In this document: piece by piece, positions 26,116 to 34,470 of the stretch | Layout of the letters: each line of letters begins with the position of its first letter | Position numbering within the stretch: position 1 is the first letter of the stretch | Source: Palleronia caenipelagi | GTDB taxonomy: Bacteria; Pseudomonadota; Alphaproteobacteria; Rhodobacterales; Rhodobacteraceae | Assembly (NCBI RefSeq): GCF_007004065.1 | Contig: NZ_VFSV01000029.1 | Span: 1-42,927, forward strand | Reading direction: 5' to 3' | Length of the DNA: 42,927 nucleotides | Translations under genes and position numbers: made by a program | The notes under the pieces: generated by a model | Database searches by the model: none | What the model was told of the DNA's origin: nothing | Seen by the model: only the letters and a program-made list of their open reading frames with translations

Positions 26116-26132
26116 GCTAACACTGTGCTAAC
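26116..26132. promoter_or_regulatory. GCTAAC direct repeat, 11-base period
   Basis: GCTAAC occurs at 26116-26121 and 26127-26132, one helical turn apart, in the divergent region between the isomerase-like gene and prs. This arrangement suits a dimeric activator, but no regulator is identified. Confidence 0.25.
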
Positions 26133-26205
26133 CGCCAATAAAGCGCCGATTCGGACGGTGCTTGCCCGTCGCGCCCTGCTCCGCTGCCCAAGGACCCCTG
26201 CTGCC

Positions 26206-27225
26206 ATGCCTCTCTCCTCCGAGCCCAAGCTGATCTCCGGCAATGCCAACCGCCCATTGGCCAGTGCCATCGCCCGCCGCATGTCCATGCATCGCGCCCT
26301 GAACGTTGAACTGGTGGATGCCCGCGTCGAGCGTTTCAATGACGGCGAGATTTTCGTCGAGATGTTCGAGAATGTGCGCGGTCAGGATATGTTCATCATC
26401 CAGCCGACCTCGAACCCGGCCAATGACAACCTGATGGAACTCCTGATCATGACCGACGCCCTGCGCCGGTCATCGGCCCAGCGCATCACCGCCGTGATCC
26501 CCTATTTCGGCTATGCCCGTCAGGATCGCCGCGCCAAGGCCCGGACCCCGATCAGCGCCAAGCTTGTCGCCAACATGCTCACCGAAGCGGGTGTCGAGCG
26601 GGTCCTGACCATGGATCTGCATGCAGCCCAGATTCAGGGCTTCTTCGATATCCCGGTGGACAACCTCTACGCATCGCCGGTCTTTGCCCTCGACATTAAA
26701 CACCACTTCCGCGGCAATATCGACGACGTGATGGTCGTCTCCCCCGATGTGGGCGGCGTGGCCCGGGCGCGGGAACTGGCCAAGCGGATCAACGCGCCCC
26801 TCGCCATCGTCGACAAACGCCGCGAAAAAGCCGGTGAAGTGGCGGAGATGACCGTCATCGGCGATGTGAGCGGGAAAAGCTGCATCATCGTGGACGACAT
26901 TTGCGACACGGCAGGCACGCTCTGCAAAGCGGCTGAAACCCTGATCAATGCCGGTGCCGCCGAGGTGCACGCCTATATCACCCACGGCGTTCTGTCCGGT
27001 CCGGCGGTCGAGCGGATCGAGAATTCGGTGATGAAGAGCCTTGTGATCACCGACTCAATCGAAGCGCCCGAACCCGTCGCCAATGCGCGCAACATTCGCA
27101 TCGTCCCAACCGCGCCGCTTTTCGCTCAGGCGATTATGAGCATCTGGCAGGGCAATTCGGTCAGCTCTCTTTTCGACCATGAGACGCTCAGCACGATCTA
27201 CGATGGCTTCTATTCCGCCAGCTGA
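26206..27225 (+). CDS. prs: ribose-phosphate pyrophosphokinase (PRPP synthetase)
   Basis: Prs makes PRPP from ribose 5-phosphate and ATP, supplying purine, pyrimidine, histidine and NAD synthesis. The 339-residue protein has [20 protein letters not shown], the ATP-loop [41 protein letters not shown] with the metal-binding His, and the ribose-5-phosphate/PRPP motif [10 protein letters not shown] (229-238). ATG 26206 gives the usual N-terminus; an in-frame opening from 26077 adds 43 unconserved residues. AAGGA is 11 bases upstream, a little far. The family average is 310-320, so this protein has a slightly longer C-terminal end ([20 protein letters not shown]). Confidence 0.95.
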   Translation: MPLSSEPKLISGNANRPLASAIARRMSMHRALNVELVDARVERFNDGEIFVEMFENVRGQDMFIIQPTSNPANDNLMELLIMTDALRRSSAQRITAVIPYFGYARQDRRAKARTPISAKLVANMLTEAGVERVLTMDLHAAQIQGFFDIPVDNLYASPVFALDIKHHFRGNIDDVMVVSPDVGGVARARELAKRINAPLAIVDKRREKAGEVAEMTVIGDVSGKSCIIVDDICDTAGTLCKAAETLINAGAAEVHAYITHGVLSGPAVERIENSVMKSLVITDSIEAPEPVANARNIRIVPTAPLFAQAIMSIWQGNSVSSLFDHETLSTIYDGFYSAS

Positions 27226-27267
27226 CCTCAAATCGTGGCATGGCCCCAGACGGGGCTTGCCCACTGA

Positions 27268-28335
27268 TCAGCCCCGGTGCACCGCCAGATCTTCGCCGCG
27301 CCACAGCGCCTCGTAGATCTCGGCGGCCCCGCCCGCTTCCTTGTCGATGGAATGATCCCGCTCTGCCTTGGCGCGCGCCGCCCGGCCCATGCGTTCGATC
27401 CTATCCGGGTCAGACAGCAACTCCGACACGGCAGCCGCAGCCGCCCCGGCATCACCCGGCGGTACGATCAGCCCGGTTTCGCCCCCCGCCGAAAACTCCC
27501 GGTAATACCCCGTATCCGAGCAGACGAAGGGCGTCCCCGCCGCCATGCCCTCCACCGGGACCACACCAAAGGGCTCGTAGCGCGCAACATTTACCACCAG
27601 CGACAGGGCGGGCATCACTGCCTGCTGCTCTTCGTGGCTGATGAAGCCCGGGAACAGGATCCGGTCAGACAGACCCGCCTCAGCAACTTTACGCTTTTGC
27701 TCGGCGAGAAATTCTTCCTCGGGCGGTTTCGTCATACCGAGGACCAGCGCTGTGGTCTCCGTATCGCCCCCCTGCATCACGCGAATCATCGCATCGACAA
27801 AGACATCCGTCCCCTTGGCCGGACGCACGCGACCGATGATCGCCACGCCGCGGGTCCCGCCATAGGGTAGCTTTGCCCAGGCGGCCCCACGGTCGGGGAC
27901 CGGCGCGTGGTGGCTCAGGTCGACCCCGTGGGGCAGCACGGCGGCAACGCCCGGGAAGAACGACGCAGCCTCATCCGAGGTCGCAATCACCGCATCCATC
28001 CGGGAGATCAGCCAGCGGGGGAAGGCGGAGTGGCGGTGTTTAGCCGCGGAAGTGAAGACAGCGCGGATGGGCAGGCGCAACACGTCCCGCGCCCAGATGG
28101 CCGAGATCATTTCGGGGTCGCGGCGCACGTGCCAGACGGCGTATTTCCGTCCGTTCGACGGCGAGCGCGACAGGCGTCGTGCTTCGGCACGGGTGATCGG
28201 GTCGGGCAGCGCGTCGAGCGGATGGCCGACAAGCGCCAGATCATAGCGCGACTGGTGCCAGTTCGCCATGCGTTGGGCCGTGGCGGAGACGCCGGTAAAG
28301 CGCGGATTGTAATTGGTGACAAAGAGCTCAGGCAT
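27268..28335 (-). CDS. glycosyltransferase family 4 protein
   Basis: The 355-residue protein has a GT-B glycosyltransferase architecture. The N-terminal acceptor half contains NYNPRFTGVSATAQRMANW and AVWHVRRDPEM. The C-terminal GT4 donor domain contains GVAIIGRVRPAKGTDVFVDA (about 163-182), LFPGFISHEEQQAVMPALSL and the E-x7-E nucleotide-sugar motif in ARYEPFGVVPVEGMAAGTPFV. GVSATAQRM near the N-terminus is the usual Gly-rich acceptor-side loop. It is the third gene after moaA and waaA, 45 bases from waaA, so lipopolysaccharide core assembly is the likely pathway. Donor and acceptor sugars cannot be told. No signal peptide; it would act at the cytoplasmic membrane face. Confidence 0.88.
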   Translation of the reverse strand: MPELFVTNYNPRFTGVSATAQRMANWHQSRYDLALVGHPLDALPDPITRAEARRLSRSPSNGRKYAVWHVRRDPEMISAIWARDVLRLPIRAVFTSAAKHRHSAFPRWLISRMDAVIATSDEAASFFPGVAAVLPHGVDLSHHAPVPDRGAAWAKLPYGGTRGVAIIGRVRPAKGTDVFVDAMIRVMQGGDTETTALVLGMTKPPEEEFLAEQKRKVAEAGLSDRILFPGFISHEEQQAVMPALSLVVNVARYEPFGVVPVEGMAAGTPFVCSDTGYYREFSAGGETGLIVPPGDAGAAAAAVSELLSDPDRIERMGRAARAKAERDHSIDKEAGGAAEIYEALWRGEDLAVHRG

Positions 28336-28380
28336 GGCAGAGATGTGGCCGGGATCAGCCGAAATGTCGAGGGAAGATGA

Positions 28381-29616
28381 TCAGAGCGCGAGACACCGCG
28401 CGGCGATCTCGCGGGCAATGTCTGGCGATCCGGCCTTTGTCTCGGCGATCCGGCCCATGGCCTGAGCCGCGTCGCCGGTCAGCAACCTGAGCACCGCATC
28501 GGCCAGATCCGCCTCGCCCTGCACTTCCAGCGCCGCTCCGGCTTGGATCAGGCGGTCGAAATCGGCCTGGGCGTTGGCGAAATGCGGCCCGGTCAGGATC
28601 GCGGCCCCGAACCCCGCCGCCTCCAGCGGGTTATGGCCGCCGACTCCCGCCACCAGAGATCCGCCCATGAAGACCAGCGGCGCCAGCGAAAACCACGTCC
28701 CCATCTCCCCGTAGCTGTCCGCGAGGTAGAGACCGTCTTCCGCCCCCGGCAGCGCCCCATCGGAGCGACGGGGGGGATCGCACAGCATCGCCGCGATATC
28801 GTCGCCCCTCTCCACATGGCGCGGCGCGAGAATGCAGAGCGCGTCAGGCACAGCCGCACGCACCGCCCGATGCGCAGCCGCGATGATCTCTTCTTCACCC
28901 GGATGGGTCGAGGCCGCGATCCAGACCGGGCGGGTCCCAATTGCCGCATTCATCTTCGACAGCAACGCCTCGTCCACTGGCAAACGCCCGCCCGCGAGCT
29001 TCAACGACCCGCCCACAGCCACCTCGGGCGCACCCAGCGCACGGGCACGGGCGGCGCTGTCCTCATCCTGGGTCAGGATCAGCGGAATCGCTCCGAACAC
29101 CGCGCGCCCGAGGCGCCCGAGGCGCTGCCAGCGTGCCATGCTGCGTTCAGTGAGACGCGCGGAGACCAGCGCCAGAGGAATACTCCGCTGCGCCAGCGCG
29201 TCGATCTGGGCGGGCCAGATCTCGCTCTCGATGAAGATCGCGCGCTCCGGCTGCCAGTGATCGAGAAACCGCGCCACAATCCGGGGATGATCCAGAGGGG
29301 CAAAGCGGTGACAGGCGCGCTCAGGCAGGCGTTTCGCCGCCAGTTCCGCAGAACTGGCCGTACCGGTGGTCAGAAGCACCTGCGCCTCCGGGCGCGCATC
29401 TAGCAGCGCATCGATCAAAGGCAGAGCCGACATCATCTCGCCGACGCTCACCGCATGGACCCAGATCACAGGCGCGTCGCCCCGGGGACTTTCGTCACGC
29501 CCCAGACGTTCCGGCCAGCGCTCCGGTGGTCCGCCCTTGTCCAGAAAGCGCTGTCGGATCCGCTGCTTCAGAACTGGCCAGAGTGCCCGTACCGCGGCCC
29601 GATAGGCTCCGATCAT
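28381..29616 (-). CDS. waaA: 3-deoxy-D-manno-octulosonic acid transferase (Kdo transferase)
   Basis: WaaA (GT30) adds Kdo to the lipid A precursor at the inner membrane. The 411-residue protein has [17 protein letters not shown] with the catalytic Glu60, [44 protein letters not shown], the CMP-Kdo segment LAPRHVER, and [20 protein letters not shown]. All are in the family order. The short membrane anchor found at the N-terminus of E. coli WaaA is not obvious here; a basic amphipathic helix ([19 protein letters not shown]) replaces it. Its ATG overlaps the moaA stop by 4 bases, so it is coupled to moaA, and the GT4 gene follows. Confidence 0.92.
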   Translation of the reverse strand: MIGAYRAAVRALWPVLKQRIRQRFLDKGGPPERWPERLGRDESPRGDAPVIWVHAVSVGEMMSALPLIDALLDARPEAQVLLTTGTASSAELAAKRLPERACHRFAPLDHPRIVARFLDHWQPERAIFIESEIWPAQIDALAQRSIPLALVSARLTERSMARWQRLGRLGRAVFGAIPLILTQDEDSAARARALGAPEVAVGGSLKLAGGRLPVDEALLSKMNAAIGTRPVWIAASTHPGEEEIIAAAHRAVRAAVPDALCILAPRHVERGDDIAAMLCDPPRRSDGALPGAEDGLYLADSYGEMGTWFSLAPLVFMGGSLVAGVGGHNPLEAAGFGAAILTGPHFANAQADFDRLIQAGAALEVQGEADLADAVLRLLTGDAAQAMGRIAETKAGSPDIAREIAARCLAL

Positions 29617-30617
29617 CCGCCTGTATGGCTCATATGGCGCGACATCTGGCCTGAGACTTCCTGACGGGAATAGTCGAAATCATGGCCCCTGGGTTTTCGC
29701 GAAATTGCCTCGCGAATCGCCTGCTCCAGCACTGCGTCATCGGCACTGGCCCGGAGCGGTGCGCGCAGGTCGGACATGCCTTCCTGCCCCAGACAGGGGT
29801 AAAGCTCGCCCGTGCAGGTCAGTCGCACGCGGTTGCAGCTTTCGCAGAAATTATGGGTGAGCGGTGTGATGAAACCCACATCCTGCCCGCTCTCCTCCAG
29901 TCGCATGTAGCGCGCGGGTCCGCCGGTGCGCCGACTTAGCGGAGTCAGGGTGTAGCGCTCGGCCAACTGGTCGCGCAGGTCGCTCAGCGGCCAGTACTGA
30001 CCAATACGCTGCTCGCCATCGAAATCGCCCATGGGCATCACTTCGATGAAAGTCAGATCCATGTCCCGCCCGGCACACCACTCCACCAGACGGAACAGCT
30101 CATCTTCGTTGAACCCTTGCAATGCGACAGCGTTGATCTTCACCCGAAGCCCCGCCGCCTGCGCGGCGTCGATCCCCTTAAGCACCTGCGGCAGGCGGCC
30201 CCAACGGGTGACGCGGGCGAATTTCTCTTCGTCCAGCGTATCGAGCGATACATTCACCCGCCGCACCCCGGCCTCAGCGAGGTCCTGCGCGAACCGGGCG
30301 AGTTGCGAGCCATTCGTGGTCAGGGTTAGCTCATCAAGCCGCCCTGCCTCCAGATGCCGGGACATGGCACGGAAGAATGTCATGATATCCCGGCGGACCA
30401 GCGGCTCGCCACCCGTCACCCGCAGTTTACGCACTCCGAGCCCGACAAAGGCCGAGCAGAGACGGTCAAGCTCTTCGAGCGTCAGCAAATCCCGCTTGGG
30501 CAGGAACTGCATGTTCTCGGACATGCAATAGACACAGCGGAAATCACAACGGTCGGTTACCGAAACCCGGAGGTAGGAGATGGAGCGCTGATACGGATCG
30601 ATGAGAGGCGTGGTCAT
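29613..30617 (-). CDS. moaA: GTP 3',8-cyclase MoaA (molybdenum cofactor)
   Basis: MoaA is the radical-SAM enzyme that converts GTP to 3',8-cyclo-GTP in the first step of molybdopterin synthesis. The 334-residue protein has the SAM cluster CDFRCVYC (Cys24, Cys28, Cys31), [10 protein letters not shown], the second cluster cysteines in [19 protein letters not shown], and the functional C-terminal Gly-Gly (MSHTGG). The ATG at 30617 lies 6 bases after a promoter, without a ribosome-binding site. The gene shares a 4-base overlap with waaA, an odd pairing of cofactor and lipid A genes. No other moa, mob or mog gene is present in this window. Confidence 0.96.
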   Translation of the reverse strand: MTTPLIDPYQRSISYLRVSVTDRCDFRCVYCMSENMQFLPKRDLLTLEELDRLCSAFVGLGVRKLRVTGGEPLVRRDIMTFFRAMSRHLEAGRLDELTLTTNGSQLARFAQDLAEAGVRRVNVSLDTLDEEKFARVTRWGRLPQVLKGIDAAQAAGLRVKINAVALQGFNEDELFRLVEWCAGRDMDLTFIEVMPMGDFDGEQRIGQYWPLSDLRDQLAERYTLTPLSRRTGGPARYMRLEESGQDVGFITPLTHNFCESCNRVRLTCTGELYPCLGQEGMSDLRAPLRASADDAVLEQAIREAISRKPRGHDFDYSRQEVSGQMSRHMSHTGG

Positions 30618-30623
30618 GGGCAG

Positions 30624-30652
30624 ACAGTAGGGTGCGCCAGCGCCGCACACAA
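30624..30652 (-). promoter_or_regulatory. candidate moaA promoter, leaderless type
   Basis: On the minus strand TTGTGT (30647-30652) and TACTGT (30624-30629) are separated by exactly 17 bases; the moaA ATG follows after 6 bases (CTGCCC). There is no ribosome-binding site. Confidence 0.5.
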
Positions 30653-30677
30653 GCAGCACCCGGCGTCTCTTTCGCCG

Positions 30678-30706
30678 TTGTCGCACCGCAAAGCTTGTCC
30701 TAGTGT
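30678..30706 (+). promoter_or_regulatory. candidate lipoprotein-gene promoter, leaderless type
   Basis: TTGTCG (30678-30683) and TAGTGT (30701-30706) are separated by 17 bases, and the ATG follows after 6 bases (CGCGCC). It is divergent from the moaA promoter only 26 bases away. Confidence 0.5.
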
Positions 30707-30712
30707 CGCGCC

Positions 30713-31258
30713 ATGAAGAACAGCTTTCGCCTCTGTGCCCTGCCCCTCGCCCTGACGCTTGCCGGCTGCGCCGACATGCCCAACCCGTTTGAGCCGAAGG
30801 AACCGCCCACACCGCCGCAGCAGGTCCGTATCGACCGCGCGCCCGGTCAGGTGGACGCGCCCGCGGCCCCCGTTGTGGCCCAGCCCGAGACGCCCGCCGA
30901 AGTGGCCGCCGTCGTAGACGCGCCGCCGCCGTCGCCCGCGGCGACCACTGTCGCGCAGCTCGACACCACGACCGAGGCACAGAAAGCCGCCGCCACCGCC
31001 GCGCCCCAGAGCGTCGGCGCGCGCTTGGGCACCGCTCAGGCCGCGCTGGGCGACCCCACCGATCCGGGTCTGTGGCTGAAGACCGGCCTTGTCTCCTCGC
31101 CCCAGCCAGGCCGCGTGCAGGCCGCCAACGGCCAGTCCGTACTCGTAGAGCTGCGCCCGGTACCCGGCGATGGCGGGCCGACCATGTCGCTCGCCGCCAT
31201 GCAGGCCCTGCAAGTCCCGCTGACCGATATCCCGGTCGTCACCGTCTACGCTCAGTAA
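30713..31258 (+). CDS. small lipoprotein of unknown function
   Basis: The 181-residue product starts with a lipoprotein signal: [19 protein letters not shown], with Cys19 in the lipobox LAGC. The residue after Cys is Ala, which does not signal inner-membrane retention, so the outer membrane is possible. Residues about 25-100 are Pro/Ala-rich and look disordered, forming a flexible linker. The C-terminal part (about 103-180) is folded-looking, with [25 protein letters not shown] and [19 protein letters not shown] do not recognise a characterised family. It is a single gene with its own leaderless-type promoter and an intrinsic terminator. Confidence 0.75.
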   Translation: MKNSFRLCALPLALTLAGCADMPNPFEPKEPPTPPQQVRIDRAPGQVDAPAAPVVAQPETPAEVAAVVDAPPPSPAATTVAQLDTTTEAQKAAATAAPQSVGARLGTAQAALGDPTDPGLWLKTGLVSSPQPGRVQAANGQSVLVELRPVPGDGGPTMSLAAMQALQVPLTDIPVVTVYAQ

Positions 31259-31281
31259 AAATACACTGCAGACCCAGCGTC

Positions 31282-31311
31282 GGGGCGTCCGGGTCGGGCG
31301 CCCCTTTTGTT
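31282..31311 (+). terminator. intrinsic terminator of the lipoprotein gene
   Basis: GGGGCG (31282-31287) pairs with CGCCCC (31299-31304), followed by TTTTGTT. It touches the stop codon of the convergent amidohydrolase gene. Confidence 0.7.
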
Positions 31312-32473
31312 ATGATGCGACCGGCAGACGGCGCTCGGCCAGCTCCGCCCAGTAGGACACCCCAGCTGGGATGATCTCATCCGCGAAGTCATAGGAGTCG
31401 GAATGGAGCGGCGGCGTGTCACCAATGCCCAGCAGGATATACGCCCCCGGCCGCGCCTCCAGCATATAGGCGAAATCCTCGCCTCCCATCACCAGATCGG
31501 CCTCGGCACAGCTCCCGCTGACAGCGCGGGCCGCGTTGGCTGCATGGGCGACCTCGGCGGTGTGATTGGCCATGACGGGATAGGAGCGGTGATAGGCGAC
31601 ATCGGCCCGAGCACCGAAACCTTCGGCGATGCTGGTGGCGATCTGCGCCATCCGGTCCTCGACCATGTTGCGCATGGCGTCTTCCATAGTGCGCACGGTC
31701 CCGCGCAGATGCACCTGCGAGGGGATCACGTTGTAAGCGTCTGATTCGGTGCGGAACGACGTCACCGAGACGACCACCTGTTTTGTCGGATCCGCAGCAC
31801 GGGCGGCAATATGCTGAAATGCCATGACGATCTGCGAGGCGATCACCGTCGGGTCCACCGTTTCATGGGGCTTGGCCGCGTGACCGCCCTGCCCCAGAAT
31901 TGTGATGTCGAACGTATCGGTCGCGGCAAAGAACGCCCCGTCCCGGATCGCGAACTTCCCCAGCCCCAAACCCGGCCAGTTATGGAGCCCGTAAACCTCT
32001 TCAATCGAGAACCGCTCCATCATGCCGTCCTCCACCATCTCGCGACCGCCGCCCTCACCCTCTTCTGCAGGCTGAAAAATCACCGCGACCGTGCCGTCGA
32101 AATTGCGCGTCTCCGCCAGATAGCGCGCGGCGCCCAGCAGCATCGCCGTGTGGCCGTCATGACCGCAGGCATGCATGGCCCCGGGGATCTCCGAAGCATA
32201 GTCCGCCCCCGTCACCTCATGGATCGGCAACGCATCCATATCCGCGCGCAACCCAATGCAGCGCCCCGGCCCGCTTTTGCCGTGGATCAAGCCGACCACA
32301 CCGGTCCGGCCAATCCCCTCGATCACCTCATCACAGCCGAAGCCTCGCAGCTTGTCCGCAACAAAGGCTGCCGTCTCATGGGTCTCAAACCCCAGCTCGG
32401 GCCGTCGGTGCAGGCTCTGACGCCACGCCGCGATGTCGTCCGCAAACTCCGCAATCCGGTTTTTCACCGCCAT
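31310..32473 (-). CDS. M20 family amidohydrolase (hippurate hydrolase/aminoacylase type)
   Basis: The 387-residue protein is an M20D amidohydrolase of the hippurate hydrolase/N-acyl-amino-acid deacylase type. Metal ligands and motifs: LHRRPELGFETHETA (21-35), LRADMDALPI, MHACGHDGHTAM with Cys103 and His105, FQPAEEGEGGG with Glu137/Glu138, VYGLHNWPG, and the dimerisation-domain GQGGHAAKPHETVDP. The C-terminal DLVMGGEDFAYMLEARPGAY completes the site. ATG 32473 has GGAGG 9 bases upstream; the in-frame extension to 32524 is rejected for that reason. The substrate is unknown; N-acyl amino acids are likely. A GC hairpin separates it from DUF3422. Confidence 0.9.
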   Translation of the reverse strand: MAVKNRIAEFADDIAAWRQSLHRRPELGFETHETAAFVADKLRGFGCDEVIEGIGRTGVVGLIHGKSGPGRCIGLRADMDALPIHEVTGADYASEIPGAMHACGHDGHTAMLLGAARYLAETRNFDGTVAVIFQPAEEGEGGGREMVEDGMMERFSIEEVYGLHNWPGLGLGKFAIRDGAFFAATDTFDITILGQGGHAAKPHETVDPTVIASQIVMAFQHIAARAADPTKQVVVSVTSFRTESDAYNVIPSQVHLRGTVRTMEDAMRNMVEDRMAQIATSIAEGFGARADVAYHRSYPVMANHTAEVAHAANAARAVSGSCAEADLVMGGEDFAYMLEARPGAYILLGIGDTPPLHSDSYDFADEIIPAGVSYWAELAERRLPVAS

Positions 32474-32499
32474 GACGGCGCTCCTCCTGATAAAGGTGT

Positions 32500-32520
32500 C
32501 GGCGGGCGACCAGCCCGCCG
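32500..32520 (-). terminator. perfect hairpin after the DUF3422 gene
   Basis: CGGCGGGC (32500-32507) and GCCCGCCG (32513-32520) form a perfect 8-pair stem with a GACCA loop, directly after the DUF3422 stop codon. No T-run follows, so partial read-through into the amidohydrolase gene is likely. Confidence 0.45.
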
Positions 32521-33804
32521 TCAATGTAACATCTTGCGGATACGGCGCACCATCAGCCAGACCGCGAGGATCACCAGCGGAACGAGCAGCGCCGTCCCCA
32601 CAGTCCTTGACAGACCAACCGCCGTCATCGCCGGCCCGAGCGCGTAGACCGCGAGGTTCAGCGCGTAATAGCTGATCGCCACGACCGACAGCCCCTCGAC
32701 CGTGCGCTGCAATCGCAACTGCACATCGGCCCGCTTGTCCATGCTCTCGAGGAGCGCCTGATTCTGCGCAGACCGATCCACATCGACCCGCGTGCGCAGC
32801 AGATCCCCCGCCCGCAGTGCCCGCTCGCTCATGTTGCGCAACCGGTTCTGCGTGGCCTTCACCGTCCGCATCGCCGGATCGTACCGGCGCATCATGAACT
32901 CCGCAAAGGTCTGACGGCCCATATAGCGCCGCTCCCGCAACGCGCCGATTCGCTGGTTCACCAGCGCCTCATAAGCTTCCGTCGCACCGAACCGGAACGA
33001 CGACTGCGCGAGCATGGTCTCCAGCTCCGCCCATACCTGTAACAGATGGTTCAGCGTCTCATCCGGTGCCGTGGCCGCCGTCGTCATGTCGTCGGTCAGG
33101 GCAGTGAGCTGGGTGTCGAGCCGCGTCATGCCTTGCCCCATCCGACGGACCCGCGTCAGACCCAGCATGGACATGGTTTTGTAGGTCTCGATCTCCGTCA
33201 GGCGCTGGACGATCCGACCCACCCGACGCTCGCTGATTCCCGGGGACGTGAACACCACAATCCGCGTATGTCCGGCCGCATCGAGCCGGAAGTCTGTTGC
33301 GACCAACGCCGCGCCATCGAGCACTTCGCTGACGGTCAGGCTTTCGGGGACAAACCAGCCGTCGAGCTTCGCGGCCACCGCCTGATCCTCCCCGGCCCTC
33401 TCCTCGACGCGGATCAGCGCAGAGGTCATACGAACCCCCGGCGCATCCTCCAGCCACTCACGCGGGAAGACGCCAAAGGCATCCCGGTCGAAGGCCTTTT
33501 GCGCATCGCCATCGGCAAAAACCGTATAGGTCACGAATTCCGTGTGGCTTTCCCATTTCAGGCGATACCGCCCGATTTCGCCGAACCAGTGCGTGGCGCC
33601 CTCTTTGGGATGGGTCGCGCCAAAGCGATCGAGCAAACGGATCAGATGCGCCCGGTCCAATTCCCGGTCGCGACTGGCCGCATCCGTCGTCGGCTTGATC
33701 GCCAGATATACAGCGTTGCACGGCGCTTTTACGGCCGCTGCCGGGCGGGCGTGCAATTCATTGATCAGGTCATAGCGCAGCGGGTGGTCCGCAATTTCGC
33801 CCAT
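32521..33804 (-). CDS. DUF3422 family membrane protein
   Basis: The 427-residue protein belongs to DUF3422, a family of unknown function common in proteobacteria. It starts DHPLRYDLINELHARP, the family's usual opening, and ends with two transmembrane helices (about 368-390 and 396-416) plus a basic tail (VRRIRKMLH). The centre has a long helical region (LNHLLQVWAELETMLAQSS, QTFAEFMMRRYDPAMRTVKATQNRLRNMSERALRAGDLLRTRVDVD, given here in pieces of a continuous helix) that looks coiled-coil. A cytoplasmic domain followed by C-terminal anchors suggests a membrane-tethered sensor or scaffold, but this is inference. It lies between the phasin and amidohydrolase genes. Confidence 0.88.
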   Translation of the reverse strand: MGEIADHPLRYDLINELHARPAAAVKAPCNAVYLAIKPTTDAASRDRELDRAHLIRLLDRFGATHPKEGATHWFGEIGRYRLKWESHTEFVTYTVFADGDAQKAFDRDAFGVFPREWLEDAPGVRMTSALIRVEERAGEDQAVAAKLDGWFVPESLTVSEVLDGAALVATDFRLDAAGHTRIVVFTSPGISERRVGRIVQRLTEIETYKTMSMLGLTRVRRMGQGMTRLDTQLTALTDDMTTAATAPDETLNHLLQVWAELETMLAQSSFRFGATEAYEALVNQRIGALRERRYMGRQTFAEFMMRRYDPAMRTVKATQNRLRNMSERALRAGDLLRTRVDVDRSAQNQALLESMDKRADVQLRLQRTVEGLSVVAISYYALNLAVYALGPAMTAVGLSRTVGTALLVPLVILAVWLMVRRIRKMLH

Positions 33805-33832
33805 GTGGTCTTTCCCGTCGCGCCTTGGTCAG

Positions 33833-33861
33833 TCTCCGGTGACATCATCGGCCACCGGAGA
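33833..33861. terminator. perfect hairpin between phasin and DUF3422 genes
   Basis: TCTCCGGTG (33833-33841) and CACCGGAGA (33853-33861) are perfect 9-base inverted repeats with an 11-base loop. It lies 16 bases past the phasin stop on the minus strand, without a clear T-run, so it may be a terminator or an mRNA 3' stabiliser. Confidence 0.5.
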
Positions 33862-33877
33862 GGTCTTTGGCAAGGGG

Positions 33878-34375
33878 TCAGCTCTTCGCCTTGCTGGCTG
33901 CGCGCTTGGTGGTTTCCTCCACCTTCTGCACAGACTCCTCAATCTGACTCTTGAGCGAAGAAAAGGCTTCTTCACTAGAATCACGAACGGAATCGGCCAT
34001 CTTGCGCATCAGCGTCAGCGCCTGCTCGACCGCTTCATTCATCGCCTCGGTGCGCGCTTTGATCGCGTCAGCCCCGGCGTTCTCCTCGGCCCACTCATAT
34101 TGCTGGCGCGCGGCGGAGGTCATCTTCTCGAAGATCTCCATCTGCTTGTCGAGGAGATCCTTATACCCCTCGGCCGCCGCCTGATTGGCCTCGGTCATCG
34201 CCTCAAAGTTGCGCTGGTTCGCCTTGATGATCTGCTCCATGTCGAACATCTGCGCCTGCGGACGCTGGAACATGTTCATCATCATGTTCTGCGGATTCCA
34301 CATCTGCGCGACGCGGTCCGGGTCGAACATCTTCATGAATTCCGACATATCAAAGGGATCGTTAGATTTGGCCAT
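33878..34375 (-). CDS. phasin family protein
   Basis: Phasins coat polyhydroxyalkanoate granules and control their number and size. The 165-residue protein is almost entirely helical and amphipathic, with a Met/Phe/Gln-rich N-terminus (MWNPQNMMMNMFQRPQAQM) and a heptad-rich core from about 45 to 140 (ANQRNFEAMTEANQAAAEGYKDLLDKQMEIF), then a short Lys/Ala-rich tail (TTKRAASKAKS). No signal peptide or membrane segment. It lies 95 bases after the pyruvate dehydrogenase operon, which makes acetyl-CoA, the precursor of the polymer. A TATAAT box lies 19 bases before the ATG, so it probably has its own promoter. AAGGAG is in the short leader. Confidence 0.85.
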   Translation of the reverse strand: MAKSNDPFDMSEFMKMFDPDRVAQMWNPQNMMMNMFQRPQAQMFDMEQIIKANQRNFEAMTEANQAAAEGYKDLLDKQMEIFEKMTSAARQQYEWAEENAGADAIKARTEAMNEAVEQALTLMRKMADSVRDSSEEAFSSLKSQIEESVQKVEETTKRAASKAKS

Positions 34376-34394
34376 GACCAGCTCCTTGGTTCAA

Positions 34395-34400
34395 ATTATA
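34395..34400 (-). promoter_or_regulatory. candidate -10 box of the phasin gene
   Basis: On the minus strand a consensus TATAAT lies 19 bases before the phasin ATG, with AAGGAG in between. No good -35 box is seen at 16-18 bases upstream, so an activator may be needed. Confidence 0.4.
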
Positions 34401-34418
34401 TTGAGCGGAGCGTAGACC

Positions 34419-34453
34419 GGCTGCCCCCGACCAATCAACTGTCGCGGGCAGCC
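34419..34453 (-). terminator. long hairpin after lpdA
   Basis: GGCTGCCCCCGAC (34419-34431) pairs with GTCGCGGGCAGCC (34441-34453) over 13 positions with one mismatch and a 9-base loop. A second hairpin, GTGACG (34456-34461) with CGTCAC (34469-34474), overlaps the lpdA stop codon. No T-run follows on the minus strand. It is probably the end of the pdh transcript. Confidence 0.5.
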
Positions 34454-34470
34454 CTGTGACGGGTTTTTCG

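Noticed and set aside
27243-27256. Hairpin GCCCC-AGAC-GGGGC between prs and the glycosyltransferase gene
   Set aside because: The stem is only five pairs and there is no T-run, too weak to call a terminator.
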